From: Axinella damicornis | Taxonomy: Eukaryota > Porifera > Demospongiae > Axinellida > Axinellidae | Reading direction: 5' to 3' | DNA length: 64,000 bases | Assembly (NCBI GenBank): GCA_963931865.1 | Contig: OZ007510.1 | Coordinates: 8,962,993-9,026,992 of the forward strand | In this document: in pieces, positions 11,963 to 30,104 of the stretch | Numbering within the stretch: position 1 is the stretch's first letter | How the letters are laid out: every line of letters starts with the position of its first letter | Translations under genes and position numbers: made by a program | Notes under the pieces: generated by a model | Seen by the model: only the letters and a program-made list of their open reading frames with translations | Databases searched by the model: none | What the model was told of the DNA's origin: nothing

Positions 11963-12641
11963 TCATCCAACAAGGTGAGGATTGTACTTTCGTCCAAAGA
12001 AGTCACAAATCCCTTGTGCCCTTGCCAAGCTCAGAGAAGGTACTCTCTTCTTCAACTCTTCAGGAGAACTGCACGTAGGCATAGTAGACAGCATGACAGC
12101 GGACACAAGGCACATACAGTATCACAATGTCATTGCGTTGTATGTTTCACTCAAATAAGATCATGCAGCACCAGCAACCAAACTGTTTGAGTAGTTTGAG
12201 ATGAATAATTAGTTTCACCTCTGCAGTAGCAAGTGGGGGGTCCTGAAGGAGGCACACAGGTTGAGTGCAGTGACATAGCTCACTCGAGGGATCTTCAGCA
12301 ACATCTGAAGCACCTGGTCCGGCAGAAAAGGAGCACACACATACAGAAACTACTCACACACCAAAGCAGGGAACACATGCACTTACTGGTTGAGTATCCT
12401 CCTGCTGGCTACAGGATATCGAGATGCCGTGACCCTTCTTCCTCTCTCTCTCCACCAGCCTCACAAGCAGGGAAGCGGTGTTTTCTGGCATTGATCAGAA
12501 CAGGAACAGTAGTTCACTAGTGCTGGCAATGACAGTGTTGTGTTGGGGGGCATGCAGTACCTTGGGACTGGCTGAAGAGGACTGTGATGTTGGAAGCAAT
12601 CAGTCGGGCCAGAGCATACTGAAGATAGTGACCAGGTTTTG

Positions 12642-12699
<58 letters not shown>

Positions 12700-15600
12700 A
12701 CGTGCATGCATGTGTGTGTGTGTGTGTGTGTGGGGGGGGTGAGAGGAAGTATGAGTATACAGGTATGGGGAGAGTGTGAGAGCTTCCCAGAATTTATGTA
12801 GCATTGTGTGAGTGGTGTATGGGGCAGGACTGGGTGTGTGGCACTTACACAGCGTTCCTCCTCCCTTCCTTCACTGGGTCCTCCTCAATGATGAGACACA
12901 CGCGATCAAACAGCTCTTTCAACTCACGCACTTTAGTAAGTACCTTGCCACCAGTGGAGGCTGTCACAAACTCTGCAATAGGATAACATGGAAGTCACAC
13001 GTCACATGCGAGAACAACACTACAGGGACAAGGTCGAATGCTACTACAATCATGCACTGTTTGAGTATTGTAATGTGCACACTAATTTGTCACTAGCCTC
13101 GTTCCCAGGCCCGTGCGTGCGCCGCTTTTGGTTGCACGAAAGAACGCAATGAAAAGCTGGGCGGTGGCCTGGTAATTTGTCACTGTTCCGAGACATACAT
13201 GCCAGTTTCTGCCACTTTCTGGGCACTTACACAGAGCATGAAGAATGCTGGCAGTTGAGTCCAGGAAATTATAATGATCTCAGAAAGAGAAAAAACTCCA
13301 CCTGAGTGTAGTTGCAAGCATGCACTTAATCCTCCTCAAGGTCCCGCATAACACTTTACCTGAGTGTAGTTTTCTTTCCGCCACCATCCTGTTGCTGACA
13401 ATGTAGCCTCCGTGGCTGAGGGAGCACAGGGTCACCTGAAGCTGGTGCTTGTACCTCAGCATGGAGACAATCTACAGGACAGAAGATGCACAAGTGCATT
13501 TTCTCTGCGCAAGAAACAGCGATGTAGAGTGGCTAACAAGGAGATGGGGAATAGGAACTGAATACCAGAAACCCAGGCTTTGTCCCCTCCGAAGGAACGC
13601 GGTGTAAAACTATTTTGGGTGGAATACATGTAGGAGTGGCAAAAGATAGCATAAGATGAAACCCAAAGTGTAAGGTACATGTACAGCTGAGTAGACTCCT
13701 AGAAAATCTCCTACAGCATGGTGAGACCCCAACTCAGCCAACAGCTACACAATAGCCAACTTGCAGTACAGAAAATGGTGGGAACGACTGGGATGTGTAT
13801 CAATAATGACCAGTTGGGATTAGTGTGCATAACTTTGCATTCCTGAGGTAAGAGCTGACCCTGTGAGTTGCATACTACTGATAACAGTACACTAAAGATG
13901 GCCATTGGCTCACCTGTGAATATGTGACTGCTCTGGAACTGACCAGAATGGTACCACCACTGGCACCAGGAGAGGGGTCAGACATCGGCACACTGACAGT
14001 TCCACCACTGGGAGTGGTCCGAGTGGAGAGGGGAATGTTTACTGAACCTGCAGTGTCTGGAGGTGTGGCAGGTTGACTGGAATTTCCTGACTGAATGGTC
14101 TTCCGACACGCCTCCTTAGCCCCACATGGCTGTGATCCTGAAGACGTACACTGCAATGAGCTGCTGTGAGATCCCTGTTCCCCAGTGGGCACTGGGTCAC
14201 TGAAATCATCAACTCTGAGGTCAAAGTTCTCCTCCAGCTCCTTCTGTGTGAGAATATCTCCCAGTTCGTTGTCCGTGGCCAGGTGCGGGAGGTCAACCTG
14301 GAGGACACTCTCCTCCTCCCCCTCACCATCGCTGTCCATCCACTCCTCCATCCCAAGAGAGAAGCAGGTGGGAGTTCTGTGCACCTTGATACTAGCCTGC
14401 GGGGTGAGTAAGATTTAAGGAGAGCTTATAAGAAGCAGCACTCACAGACATACCTCTAACTGCATCACTAACCAGGAGACTTGGGCTGATAATGACGTCA
14501 GATGTCGACCTCACAGGAACAGACTGCACAACTGATGCTCTCTCCCCAACTTCTTCAGAACACTGAGCTTCAGAGTCAAGAGGAGGGATAGACAATCCGC
14601 TGAATCTCTTTCTCTCGCTATCATAGCCATCCTGAACAGCAGGAGGATTGTCACTGTCCCTCCGAGGTTCAACTATCTCAATGTCTGAGTCCAAGAGGAG
14701 GTCAGCCTTTTGTTGGCGTGAGCGGACACGGGTGTGGATCCACTGTGACTGCTCAGACCACTCATCCTGGCACCCAACGCTCTCTGCACACTCAAGTTCT
14801 TCCAAATCCTCCTCCCCATAGCAAACCATCACCTCCTCAGCCTCACTACCACTACTGGTACTCTCAAGCAAATGCCGTTCACTGTCGATTGGATCCAGTT
14901 CAGCAGATCTGAAACCTGACCTAAGAAGCCTCTTCCTGGGCCTAGACTTCCTGGCACTTGGGGCAACTTTGAATCCCGCCTTGTTGATGTAGTGGTCCAG
15001 CAGACGATGCCGCTGACTAAACACCATTCTGTACTGGTTCCCCGCCCCCCTCCGCTTGCCATCAAATAACGTGTCAGGGCTCATGAGAGACCGTCGGTAG
15101 ACGTCCCCCATGGATGCAGGCGGGTGGGTACTTCGTGCTCTGCCAGTGGGGTGCCGTATGGGTGACACCTGGGTCAGCTGCGTTGCATCGTTGATAAAGC
15201 TGTCATCACAATCATAGTCATTAGAATCCTGGTCCATTTCTTCGTCACTTGAGCCCTCGAAACGTCCATCAGAGGACAGCTCAGCCTCTTCTTCCATGTA
15301 TCCATGGACTGAAATAATGTTTTCCTTATTTGGCCCATGAGTTTGTAGGTCTCTTGGAGTTGGTTTTGGTAGTGTTACAGACGACACAGCTGAATTATTT
15401 TTCTTTATTCTCCTCAGAAGTGGTACCTGGAATTCCTCATCACTGGAGTCTGAATCAACCATCACAAATGGCCTCCTTGTCATCTCACGTATGGAGTTTG
15501 AGGTGTTGTGTGGGGTTGAGGTCTGGTTTGGAGCAATGGCTGCATTCTTCTTGATACCCGGAGACACAGAGGGGCTTTCACTGGGATCACTGACGGGACT

Positions 15601-18600
15601 GCGTAGAAAGTCCACTCCCTTACGGGATTTCTTCTGACCTCTACCATGTGTGACAATAAAACTGTCCTCAAGTTGCATGTCACATACTGGTTCAGCAAGT
15701 GCCTTGTGACAGTCCTCAGTCTCAGTACTGCTGGGACAATCTCTTCTGGCAGCGATTGGCCAGTTATCTCCGCCATCTAACTCCAGTTCATCTTCACTAG
15801 TTCCGTCAAGATCAGATTCCGCTATCACAGTGATCTCCTCCTCCAGTCCCAAACAGTTTTCCTTTATCCTTTGCAAAGGTGTGCCTCCAATCTTACCTGA
15901 TTGTGAGGTCGATTCGTGGACAATCTTCTGTGACTGGGGCCTCGATTCAGGAGTAACCATTGGTGAATGGTGTTCGTTTGGCCTCTCTTCTGTGAACCTT
16001 GGTGGGTCAGTACTTATACTGAAGTCCTCAAAGAGGGCAGCGGAGGAGAGATCGCTAAACAGGTCAACGCTCTCTGTGCAACAGTGGTCTAGAATTGGTG
16101 TGGGAGTAATGGAGGGTGTGGCATGGGTTGCAGAGGGTGTGGCATAGGTGCTCAATGACAGTGGTCCTGTGCTTTTCAAACTGGGAGGCACTTTTGGAGT
16201 CACAAATTGGAACTTGCTCTCAGCCCTCTTTGGAACAGGAGTGGCTTTGGGAGTGGAGGAGACTTGGGAGGGTTCGAGTGCATCCAGCCAGTCCAACGAA
16301 TCTGCAGAGGGGGCCTTAGGTACCACACATTGGGAGGTCGCGAGGCAATCCCTGTCACTATGATGCAAATTAGACTCCGTATCTACATCATCATACTGCT
16401 TGCCTGCAGGTACTGACTCTGACCCCCCTAGGTGATCAACTGGGGGGCATGATTCCTCTCCAACCACAACCACCTCATTTTCCTCCCTCGCACTCCCGTC
16501 TGACGTTCCATTGCCGACCCTGCTGGGGCTACTGCCTCCCTCGTCAACTAGCACCACTACAGCATTGGCTGCATCAGTGGCAGCCTGGCCAGCAGATGCG
16601 GACTTACTTGGTGGGGGCTGGAAATCTTCATCTTCGCTAGAATCATCAAAGATTCTCTGCCTCTTTCGAGCTCTCCTCTTTTCGTGCACACGAACACCCC
16701 CAGCATCCTGCTGCTGCTCCGAATCACCTACAATGTTCCCTCCCTTCCTTCGCAAGTCCATCTCGACATCTTCCGGATTGAGGAATGTTCCCATCTCAAG
16801 CTCGTAGCTCCGCCCTATCCCCTCACTGGTGTGCAGAAGGTCCATAAACTCGAGGGAGGACATGAGCTGGTTGCTTCTGAGTGAATCACGGACAATTTTG
16901 TGACAAGTCGGTGCTGTCTGCCAGTGGATCCACTTACTGAGGCTCAATGAATACTTGCCGTGCGATGTGCTGGAGTTCAAGGAGGTGTCTGTGGTAAAAG
17001 ACACACTGTGGCTGGCGTACAAAGGACTTCTAGAATTTCCCGTTTCACTAGGCTGTTTGTTCAGTGTGGCAATGCTCATGAAGGGAGCTGATTGCGACAC
17101 ACATCGGTCCACAGCTTTCTCAACTGCCTTGGAGTCCCGATCAGACAGAGCAAAGTTTCTGCTCCAGTAGTCCAGTTCGCTGTCCGTGAGATACACCCCC
17201 TTCGGGTCTCTCCTTGTGGGACCAAAGCTCAGCCTAGACTGTCTTCCCCGTCCCTTCACTTCCCTCCCTTTCTTTCCAGCCCTTGGGTCGATGTAAGCGT
17301 CAATACTCATGTGCATCTTGTGGACCGTGGGGTGGATGTGTCTTGGCACCATCCTGGCCCCATTGTGGTAGAACTGCAGCGACCTACACCCGTCCCGGAT
17401 TGCACGGTGGATGCTGTTCTTGTTTGACTGGCTCTTGAGGTAGATCTGTTCCTCTTTGCCTTCTGAAACAATGACCACGATCCGACCACTCCTCTTCCTC
17501 CCTGTCCTCCCCATCCGCTGCACCAGCCGGATGGGGGACTTGTGGGCATCAAAACAGACGATGAGATCGACCTCTCCAATGTCCAGTCCCTCCTCCCCAA
17601 CACACGTGGCCACCAGGGTGTTGTACCCTCCCTCACGAAACCTACGCACTACCTGGAGGAGATGGGAGATGGGAGCAACCATTCTCAAAGTAATGTTACA
17701 GTCTCATCAGGCTTTCATTTAGAAATTTTCCCAAGAGGGGGCGAAACTAGGCTTCGATGAACTTTGGGAGGGCATAAGTGGCTTGTGTTACTACACTTTA
17801 GAGGGGGGTCTGGGGGGCCTCCCCCAGGAAAATTTTGGAATGTAGATCCTCTGAGATTGATTCTGATGCAATTTGAGGGGCAAAAATCACATTTAATTAC
17901 TAACCAAAAACAGACCTACATATACACGTTACAAGAACTGTAATCTGAATGGCTTGTGCCATTGCCTATTTCTTTTCACAGTACTGTATAATAGGGAATG
18001 TGAAAATGCCAAGGGGGGGGCAAAGAGATTCCAAGGGCCCCCCCCCCCCCCCCCCCCCCCGCCCCCCCCTAAATGAAACCCTGCTCATACAGCACCCATA
18101 AATTTCGTTGATAGTTAAGTACGAAAAGCCATAATCATGATTCACACAGCCTAACAAGGTAACCTGTATCTTAGCCCCACATCCAGGCCAAGAAGGAGCC
18201 TGGGAATGAGGCTACAAGCAATTCTGATACAAGTACATCCTAGCCTCATTCCCAGTCCCACGCCCAGCTTTTCATCGCTTGCAGTACGGTAAAGCCGCTT
18301 TACCGTACTGCAAGTGACGAAAAGCTGGGCGTGGGACAGGGAACGAGGCTAAGTACATCCAGCTGTGAGACATCCACATGTACATGTATAGTCCATATCA
18401 GTGGCAACACATACCTCTGTCTGCTCCTTCTGCGTGAGCCCCTTACTGGAAGACTTCCCACTGTGGCCGACAAAATTCATGACCCGGACGAGAGGCACAT
18501 GCTGGGCCAACATGTCGGCAATCTCTTGCACACTCTCCCTGTACTGTGAAAATATCATCACTCGAGTGTTGACTGATCCCCCAGGGTTGAGGGCAGAAGA

Positions 18601-21600
18601 CGACGACTGCTCTTGAAATTTCCTAAAGTGTCCCAAGACCACCTCCTCAAGCTTGATCAGTTTCGGGTGACTGTAGAAGAAACGGCCACTCACTCCATCA
18701 CCAGGGCCAAGTATTGATGGCCTCGTACCAGGGCCATCAGGGACACTCCCCTGGCCAAGTTTCTCCTGTAGGGTTCGCATGATTCTTCCAAAGTCTGGGC
18801 TCCTCATGACTTCCATCCTGGCACGCGACTGCCCTCCACTGAAGGTGTGGCTGAGGAACTGGTAGAAGGAGCGCATGCCATGCTGCAGCAATAGCTCGTA
18901 GGCGTGGTAGAGGCTGATGGACAGGGCAAAGTCACCTTCAATCACACCTGCCTGGGGAGACAAGGATACAACCATCACTACTGCAATTGAGTGAAGGCAG
19001 CCAGTATACTATTCCTGGATGCCTGCCCCACCCTCAGTTTGTGGCTTGCCCTCATACCCAGAGTGAGTAAAGGAACACGCAGCAATGACATTGCATCTTT
19101 TACTTCCGTTCCCATCTCTCCTCGTCCTCCTTCCCTCTCGCTCTCATTTCTTCCTTCCTTCCTCTCCCTTTGTCACTCCCTTCCTCTCTTCCTCCTCCCT
19201 CCTTTCTTCCTTCCTCCCTCCCTCCTCCTTTCTTTCTCTCCCTCTCTCCCTCCCTCCCTCCTTCCCTATCTCTTCCCTTCTTCCCTCTCCCCTTCCCCTC
19301 CCTCACGTGCACTCCAGCTGCTGTGGATGGAGGGTTCATGCGGTATTGGTCCCTGGCCTGCAGAATCTGGTACTTGCTCATGCGGTCAGCGTTGGAGTGA
19401 TAGAGGAGCCCCAGCCTGGAAAGCCGACTCACCACACCAGACAGAACCTGAGGGAACACAACAAACAACTCTTTCCAGAGGTTCGATTCGAAGGTCACAG
19501 TATGAGAACAAGTCATTGCTACTGTCACACTTGATGCAACAATTAGAAGTACTCTGTAGTCGTAGTACCCATCCTTCCCTCCTGACACAGCCAGGTTGAG
19601 TCATTCAACTCCTTGACTCCTAACCCCCCCCCCCCCCCCCCCCAACCACCACCACCACCACCACCTTCTGCAGCCCTAGTACTGTACCTTGAGAAAGATA
19701 GTCTTGACCTCCAGAATCTCTCCCTCAAAGGGCACGACAAACTTCTCCACCCGACGCTCATGTACATAGCGCTGGATGTCAAAGGAATCTTCAGACCTCA
19801 GCTCGATCTGGCTAATCTGAAGGTTTGTCACCACCTGCTGCACAGCCTGGAGGCAGAAGCACAGCAGAATGACATGACATGGATCAGACACTATGTTTGA
19901 ATGCACCTCCAGAGTTTGTACAATCAACACATACACTGACACATGGTAGTGACGTAGGGATGATATCCAACTTTCATATTAACTAACATAGACACCTTTA
20001 TGGAGGTACAGTCAACATTTAACAGGAATTAGATACATAGATAGACAGATAAATAGATAGATAGATATTACCATCAGGACTTGTTTAACCGCTCTATATG
20101 CAACTATGGCCACATCCAAAATACTCAGTGGTGCACCTATGTGTACTAGGTGCATATTTGCATGTGTAAGAGGACCAAATCAAGGTTATGAGAGAGACAA
20201 CTCATATCCAGGTTGTGCAAGAGACTCCCCCATGCAAGCCACACCCCCATGCAAGCCACACCCCCATGCAAGCTACTCCCCCATGCAAGCCACACCCACT
20301 GACACAGATCTGCACAATGTACCTTCAGGTCATTTCCAGGAGTTGCACTGAGAGCAAGCACTCTGAACTGACTTCCTGCACCTGCGAGCTCCCTGACCAC
20401 CTGTTGCACAACACAACAGCCCGGGCATGAGATGCATTCAGTGGAGGCATTGCACAGAAAATCATAACTTACCTGGCAGTAGGCGTGGTTTCCAAGTGCC
20501 TTGTGAGCTTCGTCAAACACCACACAGCAGACGTTCTCCGCAGGGCAGGCCCCCCGTGCAAGGTCATTTTGCATCACCTGTGGTGTGAGGAAGAATACGC
20601 GCCGAGACTGCCACTGCTGGTTGCGATCTCGAGGAGGAAGGTTGCCTGAGATAGTGTGTGTAGGAAGATAGAGTATAACCATGTTCAGATTCTTCATGAC
20701 AAAACTGAACTTTGTCACTTCGGTTGCTAGTACTTCATTGGCTACCATATAAACAGGTTTGGACACGCAATGCATCAGTTACAGCTTCAGAAATTTGCCC
20801 CAACAAATTAGATCTGTCCACTGGAGCATAAGTTATGTCTCTATAATCCAAGACTGGAGGAGATGCAGCCAATGTAAACTGAATTGTCACCATAGCAACA
20901 GACCAGCAAAGTTCATTTACCCAGGAAGGCCAACTTGCATGTACCTAGCCTCGTTCCCAGGCCGTTCCTACAGCCAGTGTTTGATCGCTTCCAGTATGAA
21001 ATACAGTGGGGGAAGGACTGGGAGATCTGGTCACATGCGATGACATCAGGAAGACAGATGGTAGACACACGGGGGGGCGGTGCCCAAGCGTCATAATACC
21101 TGCCCCTGGCATTATGAACAACAAGCGGTATTGATCTTCTGCCTTGCAGCATCCAGCCTTTGGATGGACAGTGCAAGACAGGACATTAAGATTCTCCATT
21201 GGACACCGCCCCAGGTGTGTCGATCTGTCTACCATATGTCATCGCACGAGACCAGATCTCCCAGGCCTTCCGCCGCCGTAGTTGATCATACTAATACTGG
21301 GGGTGGGAACGGCCTGGGAACGAGGCTACAACTTACCAGTCATCTCTGCAGCATCACTCTGTGGAATGCCCATGACATTGTAGCAGGCTTCAATCTGTTG
21401 GGTCACGAGAGGCTTTGTGGGGGCGAGGAAAATGATCTTCCCACTGGGGTACCAGCGATAGAAGTTGTACATCACCACAGCTGCAATGAACGTCTTCCCC
21501 AGGCCGGTCGGGAGGCAGACAAGAGTGTTCCTGAAGAGTGCCTTTTGGACGATGTTGAACTGATAGTCTCGGATAGGGTAGTTAGTAGGGTAGATCGACA

Positions 21601-21898
21601 ACCGCCCTGCTTCCCCATCAAAACCAGGAATGTCCTCTATGACTGATGAATTGAGAGGTGAGTGAAAGGGTACTGTGCTATGCCCTGGTTCATTCTCCTC
21701 AGCAGTGGGGTAGTCACACACCTGCACAAGTTCCTCAGTAACATCATCTTGAAAAAACTCGTCAAACTGGTCAAAATTATCAAAAGTGTAAGCTTCTCCC
21801 TTGGCACTGGTGCTATCAGTTGAGGAGCACGGCTCTGTGGTGTGGGCGGAGGAAGACGTCCCACCCCATGCACGAAACAGAGTGCACTGTTTCGACAT
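11963..21898 (-). CDS. FANCM: FANCM DNA translocase
   Basis: Fourteen exons: 21337-21898, 20473-20645, 20323-20400, 19688-19846, 19307-19447, 18415-18951, 14446-17652, 13914-14396, 13360-13471, 12849-12972, 12561-12643, 12387-12484, 12219-12313, 11963-12068. All phases agree (5958 nt, 1985 aa; human is about 2048). FANCM moves along DNA to remodel stalled forks and recruits the Fanconi core complex. The N-terminus [12 protein letters not shown] resembles the human one. Helicase motif I is LPTGLGKT and motif II is [15 protein letters not shown]; motif VI is [11 protein letters not shown] in the 3.2-kb exon, which otherwise encodes the long acidic low-complexity middle. The C-terminus has an ERCC4-type fold ([14 protein letters not shown]) and a helix-hairpin-helix region ([11 protein letters not shown]). 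The catalytic GD of active nucleases is GG here, so the nuclease is probably dead, as in other animals. Confidence 0.96.
12644..12736. repeat. GT/AC microsatellite at a splice acceptor
   Basis: A (TG)n tract in a FANCM intron. On the coding strand it is (AC)n and ends directly in the CAG acceptor of exon 11. Confidence 0.9.
13094..13172. mobile_element. TAGCC-family MITE
   Basis: The left end is TAGCCTCGTTCCCAGGC; the right end is shortened (GGCCTGGTA). ATTTGTCAC flanks both sides, within a duplication of about 10-11 bp. It lies in a FANCM intron. Confidence 0.7.
17709..18083. mobile_element. MITE with TTTCATTTAG ends
   Basis: TTTCATTTAG at about 17711 is inverted as CTAAATGAAA at about 18070. 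The interior contains a run of C at about 18039-18060 and G-rich tracts. It lies in the FANCM intron between exons 6 and 7. Confidence 0.5.
18241..18351. mobile_element. TAGCC-family MITE with perfect target duplication
   Basis: TAGCCTCATTCCCAG...GAACGAGGCT encloses a long inner hairpin (AGCTTTTC...GAAAAGCT). A 10-bp duplication, AAGTACATCC, occurs on each side (18231-18240 and 18351-18360). Confidence 0.8.
19085..19306. repeat. CT-rich intronic tract
   Basis: Pyrimidine-rich on the plus strand, immediately downstream of FANCM exon 5 in transcript order. The frames it opens are artefacts of composition. Confidence 0.85.
20946..21328. mobile_element. long TAGCC-family element
   Basis: Starts TAGCCTCGTTCCCAGGCCGTTCC and ends with its complement GGAACGGCCTGGGAACGAGGCTA. 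Internal arms (CAGATGGTAGACACAC and GTGTGTCGATCTGTC) are also inverted. It sits in FANCM intron 1, ending 8 bp before the exon 1 donor edge. Confidence 0.75.
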
Positions 21899-22926
21899 GC
21901 TGTCAAGATACTTTTCATTCAGTCCCTCCTTCCTCCACGTGCCACCTTGATGGGCACGGGCTGATGCTGCGGACTCGACCGTCTGATCTCGTTCACACGG
22001 GGGACATCACGGTCAAACGCTCACTCATCCTCGTTACAGTAGTACAAAACTCCGTTTCTATGCGATTACAATAATTTCTAACTAACGCCCAGATTCATAT
22101 TAGCCTTGTTCGAGTTCCCAGGCTAGGCACTAGGCACACGTTCCCATTCCGAGGTTGCTTCAAAGTTCAAAGTTCATTCATATCTCGTAGACCCTCAGGG
22201 GCATAGAGAATACAACAGCAAACAGACACAATACAGCAGAGACATGCACTGACAAGTGAATACACTACTGTAGCCTGTTGCCATCACATCGGTATAGGGG
22301 GAAACAGGTGTTCCTTGGAGTAGCAGAAAACAAAGGCATGGGCACCTCTGACTTGACAGCATTTGACCATTTCACCATCACCCTGGAAACCAATACAGAT
22401 AGTTCCATTGGCCACTCCTTTGGTCGGTACATAAAAGTGGGGTCGACATACATGGGTGAAAACACACAAACCACAGCAGACCAAAAAACTCTTTGACAAG
22501 TCCATCTCTTGGTAGTGCTCATCATGTAAAATACTCAGCTTTGTTGAGTCCTGGCGAAAATACGACATGGTCATCATAGTCTTGAGATCCTTTCAGCACT
22601 TATAGCTTGAGTGACTTGAGTCAGGCTCTCTCACAGCCTCAGTGAACATAATTTGGGGACAGCGGCTCACAGCTCAGCGGACAGCTTGTACTTTCAGCGC
22701 ATGCGCACTGATGAGAGAGAGTGTGCATGCAGTGTGTGCCTTCGACGTTTAGGCATCCTGACTCCTGCCCCGTAAGGGGGAGCCTGGGAATGAGGCCAGC
22801 AACACATGCACCAAAAAAAAAAGACTTTCAAAAAACACCACTTCCACTTTTTCTGAAAGAAAACTCCTACAGCACACAACTTCTACATCAGCACATATAT
22901 ACTAATTCGGACTTAGTCCATGGTGT
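21899..22926. other. FANCM upstream region with an unassigned frame
   Basis: Contains the FANCM promoter. A minus-strand frame at 22284-22577 (starts MTMSYFRQDSTKLSILHDEH) and overlapping frames on both strands are open for 70-97 codons, but none matches a family I know and no splice partners are evident. MITE end fragments occur near 22100 and 22785. Confidence 0.35.
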
Positions 22927-25088
<2,162 letters not shown>

Positions 25089-25389
25089 GACGGCGATCAC
25101 ACACCAACTCGATCGGATACGCAGAAGAAATAACGATGTAGCAGGAAAGTGTACCAAGCTGTCTCTCTCGACTATGACCGCGGACTCTGGTCAGTCTACA
25201 CGGTCCAGATAATTTCTCCTTCGAAGTGGAGTGGTTGCTATCAGACAGAAGTGAGATACCCAAATATGGCAACTCGATCGAAATTCGAATTTATCGTGCA
25301 CAAGAAAAATTGAAATCTTGATTGCCAAGAGTTTGCGTACCGCAAACAGCTGATTCGTGCCCGGGCTCATTTCGTCTTGGTCGGACATT
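25089..25389. promoter_or_regulatory. shared divergent promoter ARPC1/CRYM
   Basis: The 301 bp between the two start codons must contain both transcription starts, since the genes point away from each other. No TATA box is evident in a sensible position. Confidence 0.6.
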
Positions 25390-28209
<2,820 letters not shown>

Positions 28210-28431
28210 ACAGAGCTTATTTTGTTTCCAGACTATAGTTTGATACAGGTACACCAAATTCATCTTCTTGCTCTTGGTCCAATATACTTCAGTTTCCATG
28301 GTTACAAACACTTAGTGTATATCTTAAACAGTACAGCACGAGCAACTACATTTTTGCAGACTGGAAGTAAATTGGGGGCATGAAATGTTATTCATTGATC
28401 AACAGACAAGAGTTTCACTGCAGATTTGGTG

Positions 28432-30104
28432 CTACTGAGTGCTGTGTAGGGAGGGCCCAGTTCTGGAGGTCTGAGGGTCGGTTTTGGAGCGCTCTTTGAG
28501 GTTGCCAGCCTCCCTTCTCAGTACATGCAGCAGAGACTGGGAGCTCTCCAGAATCTGAAGAAGAAACAGAACATCACCAATCAATACTAACCTCATTTCC
28601 TAACCATGAAAAGCGAGAAGATTTCTATCTCCTCCCCTTTCACAGCCTGAGCCTGAGAATAATGCCACTACCGGTGTACATGTAGTAGTAGTAGTGTGAT
28701 CTGTGACCATGCAATGGGTGTGCAGGGGTTAACATTCTAGCTAGAGTCGTGCAGCATCACTGCATGCTCTTGCAAATTTTCCTTTAGGAATGTGCCCATG
28801 CAGCGAAATAGTAACATGCTTTGATCTCCAGCCAGCACCACTGTATGGAGCTATACACTGGGTTAATACTTCAGATGAGGTCTAAACCTCTGCACCTGGT
28901 GTGTAGATGGCTCATGATTATGTAGGGACTGTATCATTACCCTGGAAACCGTAAACTTGGTTCTATTGCTGGATACCTGACCTTGAGAATCAGGAATGAT
29001 TATAAAAGCTGGAATACCAACTCTCCCTACCCATCACATGTAGCAGCACTGTACATGACAGTCACTCTGACCTGAGCAGGTAAACTTAAGGCAGGTAGAG
29101 GTGTTGCCAAGGCTGACTGCCTTTGGCCACCACCTCAAGCACCACAGGTTAGGATAACCACTTGCAGGTGAAGAATGGCCACACAACAGGAGCCTGGCCG
29201 CAGAGTGATAGGGAACATACGTAACTGTTCTACAAGTGGCACATGCAGAGCCAGTGTGTACGACATGGACTATACATTACAGCTGGTGACTGCCAGTGGC
29301 ACATGCAGAGCCAGTGTGTACGACATGGACTATACATTACAGCTGGTGACTGCCAGTGGCACATGCAGAGCCAGTGTGTACGACATGGACTATACATTAC
29401 AGCTGGTGACTGCCAGTGGCACATGCAGAGCCAGTGTGTACGACATGGACTATACATTACAGCGCTGGTGACTGCCAGTGGCACATGCAGAGCCAGTGTG
29501 TACGACATGGACTATACATTACAGCTGGTGACTGCCAGTGGCACATGCAGAGCCAGTGTGTACAACATGGACTACACATTACAGCTGGTGATGATGGCCC
29601 CTCTCACCTTCTTGTAAGCCCCCTCAGTCTCTGCAATGGTCCTGTCAAAGTCGTTTCTCATGGCAATCTTTCTGGCCAGACTTTCATTCACCTGAGGTCA
29701 GAATGTCATAGTGTACACTCACACAGTCCAATCCTCTCTCCTCTCTTGTGTGTGTGTGTGTGTGTGTGTGGGGGGGGGGGGGGTATACCTGTGCTAGTCT
29801 CTCTGTGAGGATGCGTATGTCGTTCTGTATTCTCTGCTTCTCTTCCTCCTCTTGTAGAATCTGCCGGTGGAGATCATCACGCTTTGCACACAGGTCCTCA
29901 ATACCTACCACGTGTGTGTGTGTGTATGGGAGGTATCGATAATATGTATTATCCAATGGCCATGATGGGGGGTCCTATCAGGTACATAAAAGAGGCACTT
30001 CAGTCTGACTATAGCTAGCTAAGTCGACTAGTCAAGCCCAGCACACACTCACATTTAATCAATTCGTTATTGTAGCCCTGAAGTGCTGCCCCTTGCTGTG
30101 ACAT
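28432..30104 (-). CDS. SSNA1: SSNA1 (NA14) coiled-coil microtubule protein
   Basis: Four exons: 30053-30104, 29789-29904, 29608-29691, 28432-28554. Total 375 nt, 124 aa; human SSNA1 is 119 aa. It is a small, almost wholly coiled-coil protein that forms fibrils and binds microtubules at centrosomes, basal bodies and axonemes. The sequence follows the family closely: [63 protein letters not shown] and [19 protein letters not shown]. The Ser/Thr-rich last 20 residues are divergent, as usual. Intron 3 (about 1.05 kb) holds a 60-bp minisatellite. The stop faces the CRYM stop 222 bp away. Confidence 0.96.
29234..29591. repeat. 60-bp minisatellite, six copies
   Basis: Near-identical tandem units starting AGTGGCACATGCAGAGCCAG in SSNA1 intron 3. 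One unit boundary has a 2-base insertion. The unit is a multiple of three with few stops, so it opens frames on both strands; these are not genes. Confidence 0.95.

Noticed and set aside
12478..12804. Long frames across the TG/AC repeat
   Set aside because: Produced by the dinucleotide repeat; the real FANCM exons 10-12 on the minus strand explain the coding signal. The same applies to frames at 22927-23334, 24499-24816, 38487-38724 and 51194-51505 outside the named exons.
14718..17427. Plus-strand frames opposite the large FANCM exon
   Set aside because: Shadows of the 3.2-kb minus-strand exon; no independent signal.
18991..19604. Plus-strand frames of up to 202 codons
   Set aside because: They lie in a CT-rich intron tract and run antisense through FANCM exon 5.
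29175..29808. Repetitive proteins in the SSNA1 intron
   Set aside because: The 60-bp unit is a multiple of three with few stops, so several frames stay open; there is no start or splice context.
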